Of a stretch of DNA of 32,363 nucleotides, positions 16,579-24,928 are shown in pieces; positions within the stretch are counted from its first letter, which is position 1, and every line of letters begins with the position of its first letter. Where the stretch lies: NCBI GenBank assembly GCA_002358875.1, contig DEPS01000019.1, forward strand, positions 3,582 to 35,944, read 5' to 3'. Source of the stretch: Lachnospiraceae bacterium UBA3386. GTDB taxonomy: Bacteria; Bacillota; Clostridia; Lachnospirales; Lachnospiraceae. A program made the translations under genes and the position numbers. A model generated the notes under the pieces. The model was not told the DNA's origin. It ran no database searches and saw only the letters and a list, made by a program, of their open reading frames with translations.

Positions 16579-18015
16579 ATGTACAGACTGACATCAAAGC
16601 TTATTATATACAGGGAGATCGGAGAGGACAGCATCCTGATGCGACTCTCGGATGTCTGCAGGCAGTTTGACGGGGGCGGCTGCGACAGGGAGGCCCTCAC
16701 GGCCCAGATCCTGGACCAGATCCACAGGCTGCTGGATCTTGCTACGCGCTACGGCTTCAACTGCAACCTCTGGCACAACTACCTGGCTTTTCTTCTTGCT
16801 ATGACCGAGACCCCTTTTACCCTTGTCTCTGAAAAGGTGGGGGCCAACGAGGGCTCCGTCAACCACTTCGTAAGGAGCGACCTGCGGATCTTCCGCCAGC
16901 TGTTCGATTACGATTTTTCGCCCATGGAAGAGGCTCTGGGAACGGATGTTTTTTCCGTTATTGAGCATTACCATGCGGTCGGAAAGAAGGAGCGCGTCTA
17001 CAACCGCAGCGTCAGCGAAAAAGTGCAGGCCCTGAGCCGGAGCATTGAGGAGTCTGCGGACGAGGACGACATGTACTGCATCGTCACGGATTTCTACCGG
17101 GATTACGGCGTGGGCATGTTCGGCCTCAACAAGGCTTTCCGCATCAGTGAACGCTACAGCAACGGGACGGACCTGCCTGCATCTTCCTGTCTTTTTGGAG
17201 GCGGCGCTTTCCGGATCGATGGCGCGGCAGGATACGGGGACGGTCCGGGATGCGGAAAAACTGCGGGATTTGAAGAAATTGGCGGAAACGGTTTCCTCAT
17301 CCCCATCACTGCGACCAGCGATGTGGTCCTCGACGACCTCATAGGCTATGAGCTTCAGAAAGAAAAGCTCATAGCCAATACGGAGGCTTTTGTCAGCGGG
17401 CGGGCGGCCAACAACGTGCTTCTTTACGGGGACGCCGGCACGGGAAAATCCACCAGCATAAAGGCCATCCTGAACCAGTACTATAGCCGGGGCCTTCGCA
17501 TGATTGAAGTCTACAAGCACGAATTCCGCTATCTCCAGAGGATTCTCGCGGAGGTCAAGAACCGCAATTACCGCTTCATCATTTATATGGATGATCTCTC
17601 CTTTGAGGATTTTGAGATCGAGTACAAATACCTCAAGGCGGTCATCGAGGGCGGTCTGGAGACCAGGCCGGAAAACGTCCTGATCTATGCGACCTCCAAC
17701 CGCCGCCACCTGATCAAGGAGACCTGGAATGACCGCTCTGACCGCGACGAGGACCTGCACCGCTCCGATACCATGCAGGAAAAACTCTCTTTGGTCGCAC
17801 GTTTCGGTATTTCCATCGGATACATGAAGCCTTCCCACAAGGAGTATCTCCACATTGTAAGCGAGCTGGCAAAACGCTGTCCTCAGATCCGGCTCACAGA
17901 AGAAGAGCTTGTCCTCAAGGCAAACCAGTGGGAGCTGCGCAGCGGCGGGGCATCCGGGCGTACTGCACAGCAGTTCATAGATTATCTCGCAGGCACTTCC
18001 AACACAGAGGGATGA
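16579..18015 (+). CDS. DUF815-family AAA ATPase
   Basis: A 478-residue protein with an uncharacterised helical N-terminal half and a C-terminal P-loop ATPase of the DUF815 family. The ATPase part begins near VVLDDLIGYELQKEKL (about residue 249). The Walker A motif GDAGTGKST lies near residues 284-292. A Walker B-like FIIYMDDLSFEDF is followed by a sensor-like VLIYATSNRRHLI, which is highly typical of the family, and KLSLVARFGI. A glycine-rich linker at about residues 206-238 separates the halves. The function of DUF815 proteins is not established; the AAA fold suggests remodelling of a protein or nucleic acid partner in the cytosol. The ribosome site CAGGAGG is strong. A helicase gene follows 87 bases later. 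Confidence 0.88.
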   Translation: MYRLTSKLIIYREIGEDSILMRLSDVCRQFDGGGCDREALTAQILDQIHRLLDLATRYGFNCNLWHNYLAFLLAMTETPFTLVSEKVGANEGSVNHFVRSDLRIFRQLFDYDFSPMEEALGTDVFSVIEHYHAVGKKERVYNRSVSEKVQALSRSIEESADEDDMYCIVTDFYRDYGVGMFGLNKAFRISERYSNGTDLPASSCLFGGGAFRIDGAAGYGDGPGCGKTAGFEEIGGNGFLIPITATSDVVLDDLIGYELQKEKLIANTEAFVSGRAANNVLLYGDAGTGKSTSIKAILNQYYSRGLRMIEVYKHEFRYLQRILAEVKNRNYRFIIYMDDLSFEDFEIEYKYLKAVIEGGLETRPENVLIYATSNRRHLIKETWNDRSDRDEDLHRSDTMQEKLSLVARFGISIGYMKPSHKEYLHIVSELAKRCPQIRLTEEELVLKANQWELRSGGASGRTAQQFIDYLAGTSNTEG

Positions 18016-18102
18016 ACATATGCTTAAGTAACAGGATATGCAGTAAAGCAGAGAAATACAGGAAACTTTAAATTAAATTTGATCAATGGAAAGGACCACA
18101 GC

Positions 18103-20286
18103 ATGCTTAACCCGCAGGACTTTGACGACATTCCTGAGCTTGCCGGCCTTAATGCTTCGCAGCTGGAGGCGGTTACCTCGACGGAAGGCTTCGTGCGCGT
18201 GATCGCTGGCGCTGGGAGCGGTAAGACCAGGGCGCTTTCCCACCGTTTTGCCTTTCTGGTCAATGAGATCGGGATTCTGCCGGGCAGTATTTTGTGCGTG
18301 ACCTTCACCAACAAGTCGGCGAACGAGATGCGGCAGAGGATCCACTCCCTGACGGGGGACAACGACACGGGATTTATCAATACCTTTCACGGTTTCTGCG
18401 TGTCGGTCCTGCAGGAGGACAGCCACGCTGTGCAGTATCCCAAAAGCTTCCTGGTCCTGGATAACTCCGACATAGACGCCATGCTGGGGACGATCTATGA
18501 GGAAAGGGGGCTGACCCTGGGGGATATGACCTTCGGCCAGGCCAGGGATATGATCGAGATCCGAAAGCTTTTCAGGGAGCCTCAGTATTATCTCGATATG
18601 ATCAATATGTCTCTTGATACTCTGCGGGATAAGTATCTGCAGTCGGTGGATCCCGGTGATATCATTTTTTACGGATACCTGTATCAGGAAAAGAAGTGCT
18701 TCGGCCTGGATTACAATGACCTGATCAAGTTCTCTCTATATATTTTTTCAGAGCGCCCCGAGATCCGCCTGAAGTGGCAGAGCCGCCTGGAATATATCAT
18801 GATCGACGAATTCCAGGATATTGACGACCTTCAGTACGAGCTCATGAGCGTCCTCTGCGGACACCACAAAAATCTCTTCATCGTGGGAGATCCTGATCAG
18901 ACCATCTACACCTGGCGTGGAGCCAATGTCAAATACCTTCTTGACTTCGAGAATCATTTCCCGGGAACGAAGACAGTCATGATGATGGATAATTACCGCT
19001 CGACACCCCAGATCCTGGCGGCGGCAAACTCCCTCATCGATAAAAATACCGTCAGAATCAAAAAAGAACTGATCCCGACTCTTCCCCAAGGACCGGTTCC
19101 CGTCTGCCATCACGCTAAGACCACGGCGGAAGAAGCAGAATGGATAGCGGAAAAAATAAGGGATCTTCATGAGCTAAGGCAGATCCCCTACCGCGATATC
19201 ACCGTGCTTTACCGGGCCCACCATGTGACCAGAAGTGTCGAAGAAGCGTTATTAAAAAAGGAGATCCCTTATACGATCTACAGCGGCATCCAGTTTTTCG
19301 GGCGCATGGAGATCAAGGACGCGCTAAGTTTCCTGCGCATGATCGCCTATAAGGATGACCTTTCTTTTGCCCGTGTCGCCAACAAGCCCCGCAGGAATCT
19401 GGGCGAGCGCCGCATGGCTTTTCTTCGCCAGATGGCGGACGCCAACAAAACCACCCTCTACGAGGCCATGGTCCGCTATCTTGACAACGACATTTTCAAG
19501 GGAACGAAGGCGCGGCAGTTCGTGGATCTCATCGAGCGCTTCAGCTCTGACTATGCCGCCCGGCCTGTCTCCGAGGTGCTCTCCGCGATTCTTGACGAGA
19601 GCGGTTATGAGACAGCCCTGCGGACCGAAGGCAGCCAGGAGCGCCTGGACAATCTGGCGGAGCTGAAGCAGTCCATCTATATTTATGAGTCGACCTGCGG
19701 GGAGGAGACGACTCTTGAGGATTATCTGCGTCATGCCGCCCTGTTCGGGAACAGCGACGCTGACGGTGGTACTGGGGATAAAGTACGTCTGATGACCGTC
19801 CACACGGCCAAGGGACTTGAATTTCCCTATGTCTTTTTATGCGGCATGAACGAGGGTATCTTTCCTTCCCGCAAGACCCGTACTCTTCAGGCAATGGAGG
19901 AGGAGCGCCGCCTTGCCTTCGTCGCCCTGACCCGGGCACAAAAGGGCCTGTACCTTAGCGAGGCGCAGGGCCGCAACTTTGACGGTTCCCCGCGCTATCC
20001 ATCCAGATTTATCCTGGACATCGATCCTGCACTGATCTCCTTCGTTCCTGACATGGATGAGAGCCTTATAAGAGAGGCAAAAGCTCATATCCACAGGAGC
20101 GGCCGGTGGATGGAAGCGGAAAAACAGGAAAACCGCCTGATAGAGGGAGACCGCATCCGCCACAGAATCTTTGGGACCGGCACGATTACAAGGATAGATG
20201 AAGACAAATCCGCCTATCTTGTCCGTTTTGACGATATGGAGACCGAGAGGCAGATCACATTCCGAGCCAGGCTGGAAAAACTGTAG
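18103..20286 (+). CDS. UvrD/PcrA-family superfamily 1A DNA helicase
   Basis: A 727-residue 3'-5' DNA helicase expected to act in repair or replication-fork processing. Motifs appear in order: Q-motif LNASQLEAV, Walker A AGAGSGKTRAL, Ia TFTNKSANEM, II MIDEFQD, III GDPDQTIYTWRGA, IV NYRSTPQIL, V VRLMTVHTAKGLEFPYVFL and VI VALTRAQ. The C-terminal segment GDRIRHRIFGTGTITRID resembles the Tudor-like tail of PcrA/UvrD that contacts RNA polymerase. The start ATG at 18103 has GGAAAGGA at 18088-18095; an in-frame TTG at 18079 would add eight residues without a clear ribosome site. Length and motif order fit PcrA, but genomes of this kind often carry several UvrD paralogues, so I give no symbol. Confidence 0.93.
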   Translation: MLNPQDFDDIPELAGLNASQLEAVTSTEGFVRVIAGAGSGKTRALSHRFAFLVNEIGILPGSILCVTFTNKSANEMRQRIHSLTGDNDTGFINTFHGFCVSVLQEDSHAVQYPKSFLVLDNSDIDAMLGTIYEERGLTLGDMTFGQARDMIEIRKLFREPQYYLDMINMSLDTLRDKYLQSVDPGDIIFYGYLYQEKKCFGLDYNDLIKFSLYIFSERPEIRLKWQSRLEYIMIDEFQDIDDLQYELMSVLCGHHKNLFIVGDPDQTIYTWRGANVKYLLDFENHFPGTKTVMMMDNYRSTPQILAAANSLIDKNTVRIKKELIPTLPQGPVPVCHHAKTTAEEAEWIAEKIRDLHELRQIPYRDITVLYRAHHVTRSVEEALLKKEIPYTIYSGIQFFGRMEIKDALSFLRMIAYKDDLSFARVANKPRRNLGERRMAFLRQMADANKTTLYEAMVRYLDNDIFKGTKARQFVDLIERFSSDYAARPVSEVLSAILDESGYETALRTEGSQERLDNLAELKQSIYIYESTCGEETTLEDYLRHAALFGNSDADGGTGDKVRLMTVHTAKGLEFPYVFLCGMNEGIFPSRKTRTLQAMEEERRLAFVALTRAQKGLYLSEAQGRNFDGSPRYPSRFILDIDPALISFVPDMDESLIREAKAHIHRSGRWMEAEKQENRLIEGDRIRHRIFGTGTITRIDEDKSAYLVRFDDMETERQITFRARLEKL

Positions 20287-20317
20287 AAACAGCATACGGA
20301 ATTAAAGTAGAGACATT

Positions 20318-20355
20318 GTTACTGCTCATGCCCTCAGGAGGGCTTGAACAGCAAC
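20318..20355. repeat. Imperfect palindrome of the dispersed element type
   Basis: Arms 20318-20334 (GTTACTGCTCATGCCCT) and 20339-20355 (AGGGCTTGAACAGCAAC) pair at 14 of 17 positions around a four-base loop. The outer sequence GTTACTGCTCA/TGAACAGCAAC is related to the arms of the other palindromes in this window. No T-run follows. It lies between the helicase stop and the promoter of the glycosyltransferase. Confidence 0.6.
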
Positions 20356-20396
20356 GAGACATACGGGATATTTTGACTTAGTTCCTTCCCCTGTTC

Positions 20397-20425
20397 TTGC
20401 TTTTTTTGCCCTGCATGTATACAAT
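20397..20425 (+). promoter_or_regulatory. Possible promoter for the GT2 gene
   Basis: TTGCTT (20397-20402) and TACAAT (20420-20425) are 17 bases apart. The -35 is poor. If real, it argues for the ATG at 20475 over the upstream candidate starts. Confidence 0.3.
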
Positions 20426-20474
20426 GGTTGTTGCTGATGCTTTAAATGACGATAAGACTCTGTGGAAACACTTT

Positions 20475-21440
20475 ATGGAAAGAAGATTGCCAACCCTGTG
20501 GATCGTGATACCCTGCTACAATGAGCAGGAGGTCCTGCCTATCACGGCGCCTATGTTTCTTGAAAAAATCATACAGCTTGCGGGTGAAGGTCTCGTTTCT
20601 GACGAGAGCAGGATCCTGTTTGTAAATGATGGTTCAAAGGATAATACATGGGAGATCATTTGTTCTCTGGCAGCGTCAGACCATCATTATCTGGGAATCG
20701 CTCAGAGCAGGAACCGGGGACACCAGAACGCGGTACTGGCAGGTCTCATGGAGGCAAAGGAGCATTGTGATATCACGATCTCCATTGACTGCGACGGCCA
20801 GGATGACATCAACGCGATGGACGAGATGGTGAGACAGTATCTTGACGGGTGCGAGATCGTCTATGGAGTCAGATCACGCAGGGACACGGATACCTGGTTC
20901 AAGCGCACTACGGCAGAGAGCTTTTATAAGCTTATGAACACGATGGGTGCGGAGGTGGTCTACAACCACGCGGACTACAGACTTGTTTCCGCAAGGGTGC
21001 TGGAAGCCTTCGCGGATTATCATGAGGTCAACCTTTTCCTGCGGGGGATGTTTCCTCTGGTCGGCTTTAAAAGTACATCAGTTTTTTACGAGCGGCACGA
21101 GCGGATCGCGGGAGAGAGCCACTACCCTCTTTCAAAAATGCTGGCGCTTGCCCTGGACGGCATTACCAGTATGAGTACGAAACCGATCCGACTGATCACG
21201 GGACTGGGATGTCTGGTGGCGCTGGTCAGCTTCCTGGGAGTTGTCTGGTCGGTCGTTGCTCATTTTACGGGAGCTGCGGTTGCAGGCTGGTCGAGCATGA
21301 TCTGTATACTGTGTTTTCTGGGCGGCATCCAGCTCCTGGGGATCGGGGTGATCGGTGAATACGTCGGTAAGACATATATGGAGACCAAGCATCGTCCCCG
21401 TTACATTATCAGTGAGAAGACCTGGGAAGAAAAAACGTAA
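20475..21440 (+). CDS. Family 2 glycosyltransferase, DPM1/GtrB-like with C-terminal membrane helices
   Basis: A 321-residue GT2 enzyme of the type that transfers a sugar from a nucleotide donor to polyprenyl phosphate on the inner face of the membrane. Motifs are IVIPCYNEQEVLP near the N-terminus, FVNDGSKDNTW, QSRNRGHQNAVLAGL, the DxD-like SIDCDGQDD, and HADYRLVSARVLEAF. Two C-terminal membrane segments span about residues 235-255 and 270-292 and are followed by IGEYVGKTYMETKHRPRY. The start is uncertain: ATG 20475 puts the catalytic motif at the usual distance from the N-terminus, whereas TTG 20397, ATG 20415 and ATG 20424 would overlap the putative promoter. No flippase or GtrC partner is adjacent, so the acceptor and pathway are unknown. 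Confidence 0.88.
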   Translation: MERRLPTLWIVIPCYNEQEVLPITAPMFLEKIIQLAGEGLVSDESRILFVNDGSKDNTWEIICSLAASDHHYLGIAQSRNRGHQNAVLAGLMEAKEHCDITISIDCDGQDDINAMDEMVRQYLDGCEIVYGVRSRRDTDTWFKRTTAESFYKLMNTMGAEVVYNHADYRLVSARVLEAFADYHEVNLFLRGMFPLVGFKSTSVFYERHERIAGESHYPLSKMLALALDGITSMSTKPIRLITGLGCLVALVSFLGVVWSVVAHFTGAAVAGWSSMICILCFLGGIQLLGIGVIGEYVGKTYMETKHRPRYIISEKTWEEKT

Positions 21441-21472
21441 TATGCTTAGAAGGTAAAAAGAAAGGAATAAAA

Positions 21473-22675
21473 ATGATTCAGACAGCGAATTTTGATTTTT
21501 ATGCACCGACAAAGGTCGTTTTCGGCAAGGGTTCTGTCGGGCGCCTGGGAGAGCTCGTAAAGGCTCAGGGCTGCTCAAAGGTGCTCATCCATTACGGCGG
21601 AAAGAGCGCGCTTAAGTCCGGCCTGATCGACCGCGTATGCGCTGCTCTCGACGCAGAGGGCATCGGACACGTTTCCCTGGGCGGGGTCGTGCCGAATCCT
21701 CATCTGGGCCTTGTGTATCAGGGCATCGAACTTGGAAAGAAAGAAGGAATAGATTTCATCCTCGCGGTCGGCGGAGGAAGCGTGATCGACTCTGCGAAGG
21801 CGATCGGTTACGGCATTGCGGATCCCGAGCAGGGCGATGTATGGGACTTCTTTGTGAAAAAAAGGAAGTCTAAGGTCTGCCTGCCGGTCGGCGTTGTGCT
21901 GACGATTGCGGCAGCCGGTTCGGAGATGAGTAATGACTCTGTCATAACCAATGAAAAAACCGGGATCAAGCGCGGACACGGCAATGATGTTTCCCGCGCG
22001 AAATTCGCGGTCATGGACCCGGAGCTTACGATGACTCTCCCTGATTATCAGTCCATGAGCGGATGCACGGATATCATGATGCATACCATGGAGCGCTATT
22101 TTACCAACGGCGGCAATATGGAGCTTACAGACTGCATCGCCGAGGGACTCATGCGCACAGTGAAAAAATATACAGAGATCATTCATGCAGAGCCCGACAA
22201 TTATGAGGCCCGCGCAGAGGTCATGTGGGCGGGAAGCCTCTCTCACAACGGCCTGACCGGATGCGGCGCTGCCCAGAGGGATTTTGCCAGCCATATTCTG
22301 GAGCACGAGCTGGGCGGGATGTTTGACGTGACCCACGGCGCAGGGCTTGCCGCGATCTGGGGAACCTGGGCCCGCTATGTCTACAGGGACTGCCTGGACC
22401 GGTTCGTAAAATTCGCTGTGAACGTCATGGATGTGGAGCCTCAGTCTTCTGACGAAGAGACTGCCCTGAGGGGAATCGAGGCAGTTGAGGCCTTCTACCG
22501 CCGGATCGGAATGCCCACCAGCCTTCATGAGCTTGGCGTGGATCCTACGGATGAGCAGATTGCCCTTATGGCCCACAACGCGATCATCGCCTCCGGCGGA
22601 AAGCGCGGCAGCGCGCGCGTTTTGTATGAAGAAGACTTTATCCGTATCTACAAAGCCGCGAGAGATGACCGCTGA
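21473..22675 (+). CDS. Iron-containing alcohol dehydrogenase (butanol dehydrogenase type)
   Basis: A 400-residue group III alcohol dehydrogenase of the NAD(P)H-dependent butanol dehydrogenase type, cytosolic. The N-terminus FDFYAPTKVVFGKG and the dinucleotide-binding AVGGGSVIDSAKAIGYG are characteristic. The metal-binding region has D and H ligands in SGCTDIMMHTMERYF and in the ASHILEHELGGMFDVTHGAGLAAIWGTW segment. It reduces aldehydes made during fermentation, or oxidises alcohols; substrate range is not readable. ATG 21473 follows AAAGGAA. It starts 32 bases after the glycosyltransferase and might be co-transcribed, although the functions do not obviously connect. A 16-bp tandem duplication and a large palindrome follow. 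Confidence 0.94.
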   Translation: MIQTANFDFYAPTKVVFGKGSVGRLGELVKAQGCSKVLIHYGGKSALKSGLIDRVCAALDAEGIGHVSLGGVVPNPHLGLVYQGIELGKKEGIDFILAVGGGSVIDSAKAIGYGIADPEQGDVWDFFVKKRKSKVCLPVGVVLTIAAAGSEMSNDSVITNEKTGIKRGHGNDVSRAKFAVMDPELTMTLPDYQSMSGCTDIMMHTMERYFTNGGNMELTDCIAEGLMRTVKKYTEIIHAEPDNYEARAEVMWAGSLSHNGLTGCGAAQRDFASHILEHELGGMFDVTHGAGLAAIWGTWARYVYRDCLDRFVKFAVNVMDVEPQSSDEETALRGIEAVEAFYRRIGMPTSLHELGVDPTDEQIALMAHNAIIASGGKRGSARVLYEEDFIRIYKAARDDR

Positions 22676-22700
22676 CCGGCCTGACAGCTGCGGGCGATCA

Positions 22701-22732
22701 TGTTAAATGTATAAATTGTTAAATGTATAAAT
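22701..22732. repeat. Perfect 16-bp tandem duplication
   Basis: TGTTAAATGTATAAAT occurs twice without interruption, at 22701-22716 and 22717-22732, directly before the palindrome that begins at 22736. It is AT-rich and may be a slippage product. Confidence 0.85.
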
Positions 22733-22735
22733 ATG

Positions 22736-22821
22736 GTAACTATTCAGCTTCTCAAAGCCCATAATGCCTGGCATCAGTCCCCGGGAGGGGCTGACGCATT
22801 CCGGTGGAGCTGAATAGTTAC
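22736..22821. repeat. Large intergenic palindromic element (14-bp perfect arms, inner hairpin)
   Basis: GTAACTATTCAGCT (22736-22749) is the exact reverse complement of AGCTGAATAGTTAC (22808-22821). The 58-nt interior holds its own hairpin, CAGTCCCC / GGGGCTG around GGGA, flanked by AATGC and GCATT. No T-run follows. This is the most complete copy of the element family in the window and lies between the alcohol dehydrogenase and the first M15 gene. Confidence 0.75.
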
Positions 22822-22867
22822 TGATAAACTTGGAAAAGCAACAAAAAAAACGCCTACGAGGTTAGTA

Positions 22868-24871
22868 ATGGCTCTTCGCAGAGAAGACGACAGAGAGATC
22901 AGAAAAAAAAGAAATACCGGGAAAAACAGGATCGGGCAGGCAGCCTCAGGGCGAACCGGTCTTTTTGACCTGCGCGAAAACAGAGAGAATTTTTCCGGAA
23001 GAGAGAACCTTTCAGGAAAGGGCTTTCCGGAACCGGAAACCCCAGGCACAGGCCGGAAAAACCCGGAAACGGAAGGATTTGACCAAAGACCCTACAGAGA
23101 GAGACACCGTGTTGAGGTGGGAGGTCAAAATAAAAAGAGCACTTCGCATTCCACGGAAAAGATGTCCGCAGGTGAACTGAAGGAATGGTCCTTTCCGGTG
23201 GAAAACCTCCAGTATACGGATGATCACCGCCAGGGGCGGGTCATACGGGGAAACGCTCCCCGAAACAGGAGAAGTCCATATTCCGGAAATACACAAGGGA
23301 CGTATTCCGGAAATACACAAGGATCCTATTCCGGAAATACGCAAGGGACGTATTCCGGAAATGCACAAGGCTCCTATTCCGGAAATACACAAAGGCTTTA
23401 TTCCGTGAATACACAAAGGTCCTATTCCGGAAATAAAAAAGAGGCGGATTTTGCAAATACGCGAGGGACAGAATCCGGGAAAAAGGAGATCAGCACTGAC
23501 CTGCTTTCTTCGAAGAGGCCGACTGGAATTATAGGACGGCAGTCAGCGCGATACGGCAGCGACGGGCGGGATCGGTTTCCGGAGTATGGAAACTATTTGG
23601 GAAAACGATCGGGCTCTGATCCGGTCCGTGAAATACAGGAAAGAGAAAAACCTGCACGCGGCAGATCGGGAAGCAGAGATCCTGACCCAATCAGGAAAGC
23701 CGGTAGAATCCCCGGACAGGAAGATGTGCTCAGAGATTACTCTGATCGTATTTACCCTGCTCCAGAGGAAAATAATGCAAATGCTTCTGATTCTTCTGCC
23801 TCAAGAAAGAGAAAACGGGAACAGGCAAGAAAAGAGCGGGAGCGTCAGATCAGGAAATTTTATCTGATGGCCGGCTCCGGGATCTTCCTTGTACTTGTTC
23901 TTGCGGTTTTTGTTCTTGTTTCCCTTATTAAAGGAGGAGATAAAAACAGCACGGATACATCGGGGATGAAAACCGAGTCTTCTGTGTCAGAACAGCCCGG
24001 GAATGAAATACAAACAGAGACTGTGAAGGAAGAGAATGCAGATAACAGCTTTCCCGATACACCGGCTGCAGAATCGGAGGGTTCTGACCAGGAAGAGGTA
24101 CTGACAGAGGCTTCTGACAGTCCGGATAAAACGGATGATAATACGGTTGATGCCGGTCAGCCTGCGGATCAGGAAGAAGCTTTGGCAGGATCCGGTCAGG
24201 AGGATGCTGAAGCAAAGCCCGACGGGGTGCAGACACAGCCGGAAACTCAGCCGGAACAATCTTCATTAACGGCGCAGGAAACAGATGGAGCCGTCAGAAA
24301 ATATACACATCAGGACGACTGGCGCCTGATTGTAGTAAATCCCTGGAACAAGATCCCGGAAGGCTATACAGTCCAGACAACATCCCTGATTAACGGGGAG
24401 TCCGTGGACAGCCGCTGTTACGGCGAACTTGTCAGAATGCTTGATGCGTGCAGGGCGGGAGGAGGCGCACCGATCGTCTGCTCATCTTACCGACCTCATG
24501 AAAAACAGGTCATGCTCTTTGATAACCAGGTCAGTTCCCTGATGTCTCAGGGAATGTCCCGGGAGGAGGCGCAAAAGGAGGCGGGGACAGTAGTTGCGGT
24601 GCCGGGAACAAGCGAACATGAACTTGGTCTTGCCGTTGATATCTGTGATACCGCCAACCAGCTTCTTGATGAATCCCAGGCGGATACCCCTACGCAGAAA
24701 TGGCTGATGGAGCATTGCTGGGAATATGGATTCATCCTCCGCTATCCGCCCGAAAAGACAGCATTAACGGGTATCATATACGAACCCTGGCATTACCGGT
24801 ATGTCGGAAAAGAGGCTGCGGAACAGATCCGCCAGAGAAATATATGTCTGGAGGAATATCTTTCACAGTAA
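22868..24871 (+). CDS. Membrane-anchored M15B (VanY-like) D-alanyl-D-alanine carboxypeptidase with repeat-bearing N-terminus
   Basis: A 667-residue protein. Residues 1-330 are very hydrophilic, rich in Arg, Gly, Ser and Asn, and carry seven tandem copies of an 8-residue unit like YSGNTQGT at about residues 138-193. A basic cluster precedes one membrane segment at about 332-354. An acidic Glu/Ser/Thr/Asp linker reaches about 470. The C-terminal M15B zinc peptidase domain shows SSYRPH, SEHELGLAVD (H584, D591 as ligands) and EPWHYRYVG (E639 catalytic, H642 ligand). Positive-inside charges predict the repeat region inside and the enzyme outside, trimming terminal D-Ala from wall pentapeptides. 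ATG 22868 has GAGG six bases upstream. No vanS/R or other resistance genes are near, so a housekeeping wall role is more likely than glycopeptide resistance. Confidence 0.9.
   Translation: MALRREDDREIRKKRNTGKNRIGQAASGRTGLFDLRENRENFSGRENLSGKGFPEPETPGTGRKNPETEGFDQRPYRERHRVEVGGQNKKSTSHSTEKMSAGELKEWSFPVENLQYTDDHRQGRVIRGNAPRNRRSPYSGNTQGTYSGNTQGSYSGNTQGTYSGNAQGSYSGNTQRLYSVNTQRSYSGNKKEADFANTRGTESGKKEISTDLLSSKRPTGIIGRQSARYGSDGRDRFPEYGNYLGKRSGSDPVREIQEREKPARGRSGSRDPDPIRKAGRIPGQEDVLRDYSDRIYPAPEENNANASDSSASRKRKREQARKERERQIRKFYLMAGSGIFLVLVLAVFVLVSLIKGGDKNSTDTSGMKTESSVSEQPGNEIQTETVKEENADNSFPDTPAAESEGSDQEEVLTEASDSPDKTDDNTVDAGQPADQEEALAGSGQEDAEAKPDGVQTQPETQPEQSSLTAQETDGAVRKYTHQDDWRLIVVNPWNKIPEGYTVQTTSLINGESVDSRCYGELVRMLDACRAGGGAPIVCSSYRPHEKQVMLFDNQVSSLMSQGMSREEAQKEAGTVVAVPGTSEHELGLAVDICDTANQLLDESQADTPTQKWLMEHCWEYGFILRYPPEKTALTGIIYEPWHYRYVGKEAAEQIRQRNICLEEYLSQ
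23279..23446 (+). repeat. Seven tandem copies of a 24-bp coding repeat
   Basis: Units begin TATTCCGGAAAT at 23279, 23303, 23327, 23351, 23375, 23399 (TATTCCGTGAAT) and 23423. The first five are nearly identical and the last is degenerate; a further decayed copy may follow at about 23447-23480. Each unit encodes one 8-residue repeat, so unit gain or loss keeps the reading frame. TTCCGGAA is itself palindromic. Confidence 0.92.
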
Positions 24872-24928
24872 CCGGATTGAACAAGTAATCTGCATAATAC
24901 AGCTCCTGCAAACGAGGTGTATTCTACA

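Noticed and set aside
17230..17268. A P-loop-like GDGPGCGKT in the DUF815 protein
   Set aside because: It does not have the GxxxxGK spacing and lies in a glycine-rich linker; the true Walker A, GDAGTGKST, is about 65 residues further on.
23279..23446. CRISPR-like repeats
   Set aside because: The 24-bp units are directly adjacent with no unique spacers and are in frame within a coding gene.
23012..23456. Repeat-rich - strand frames with ISGIG or YFRNRS-type units
   Set aside because: They are shadows of the 24-bp repeat array in the first M15 gene.
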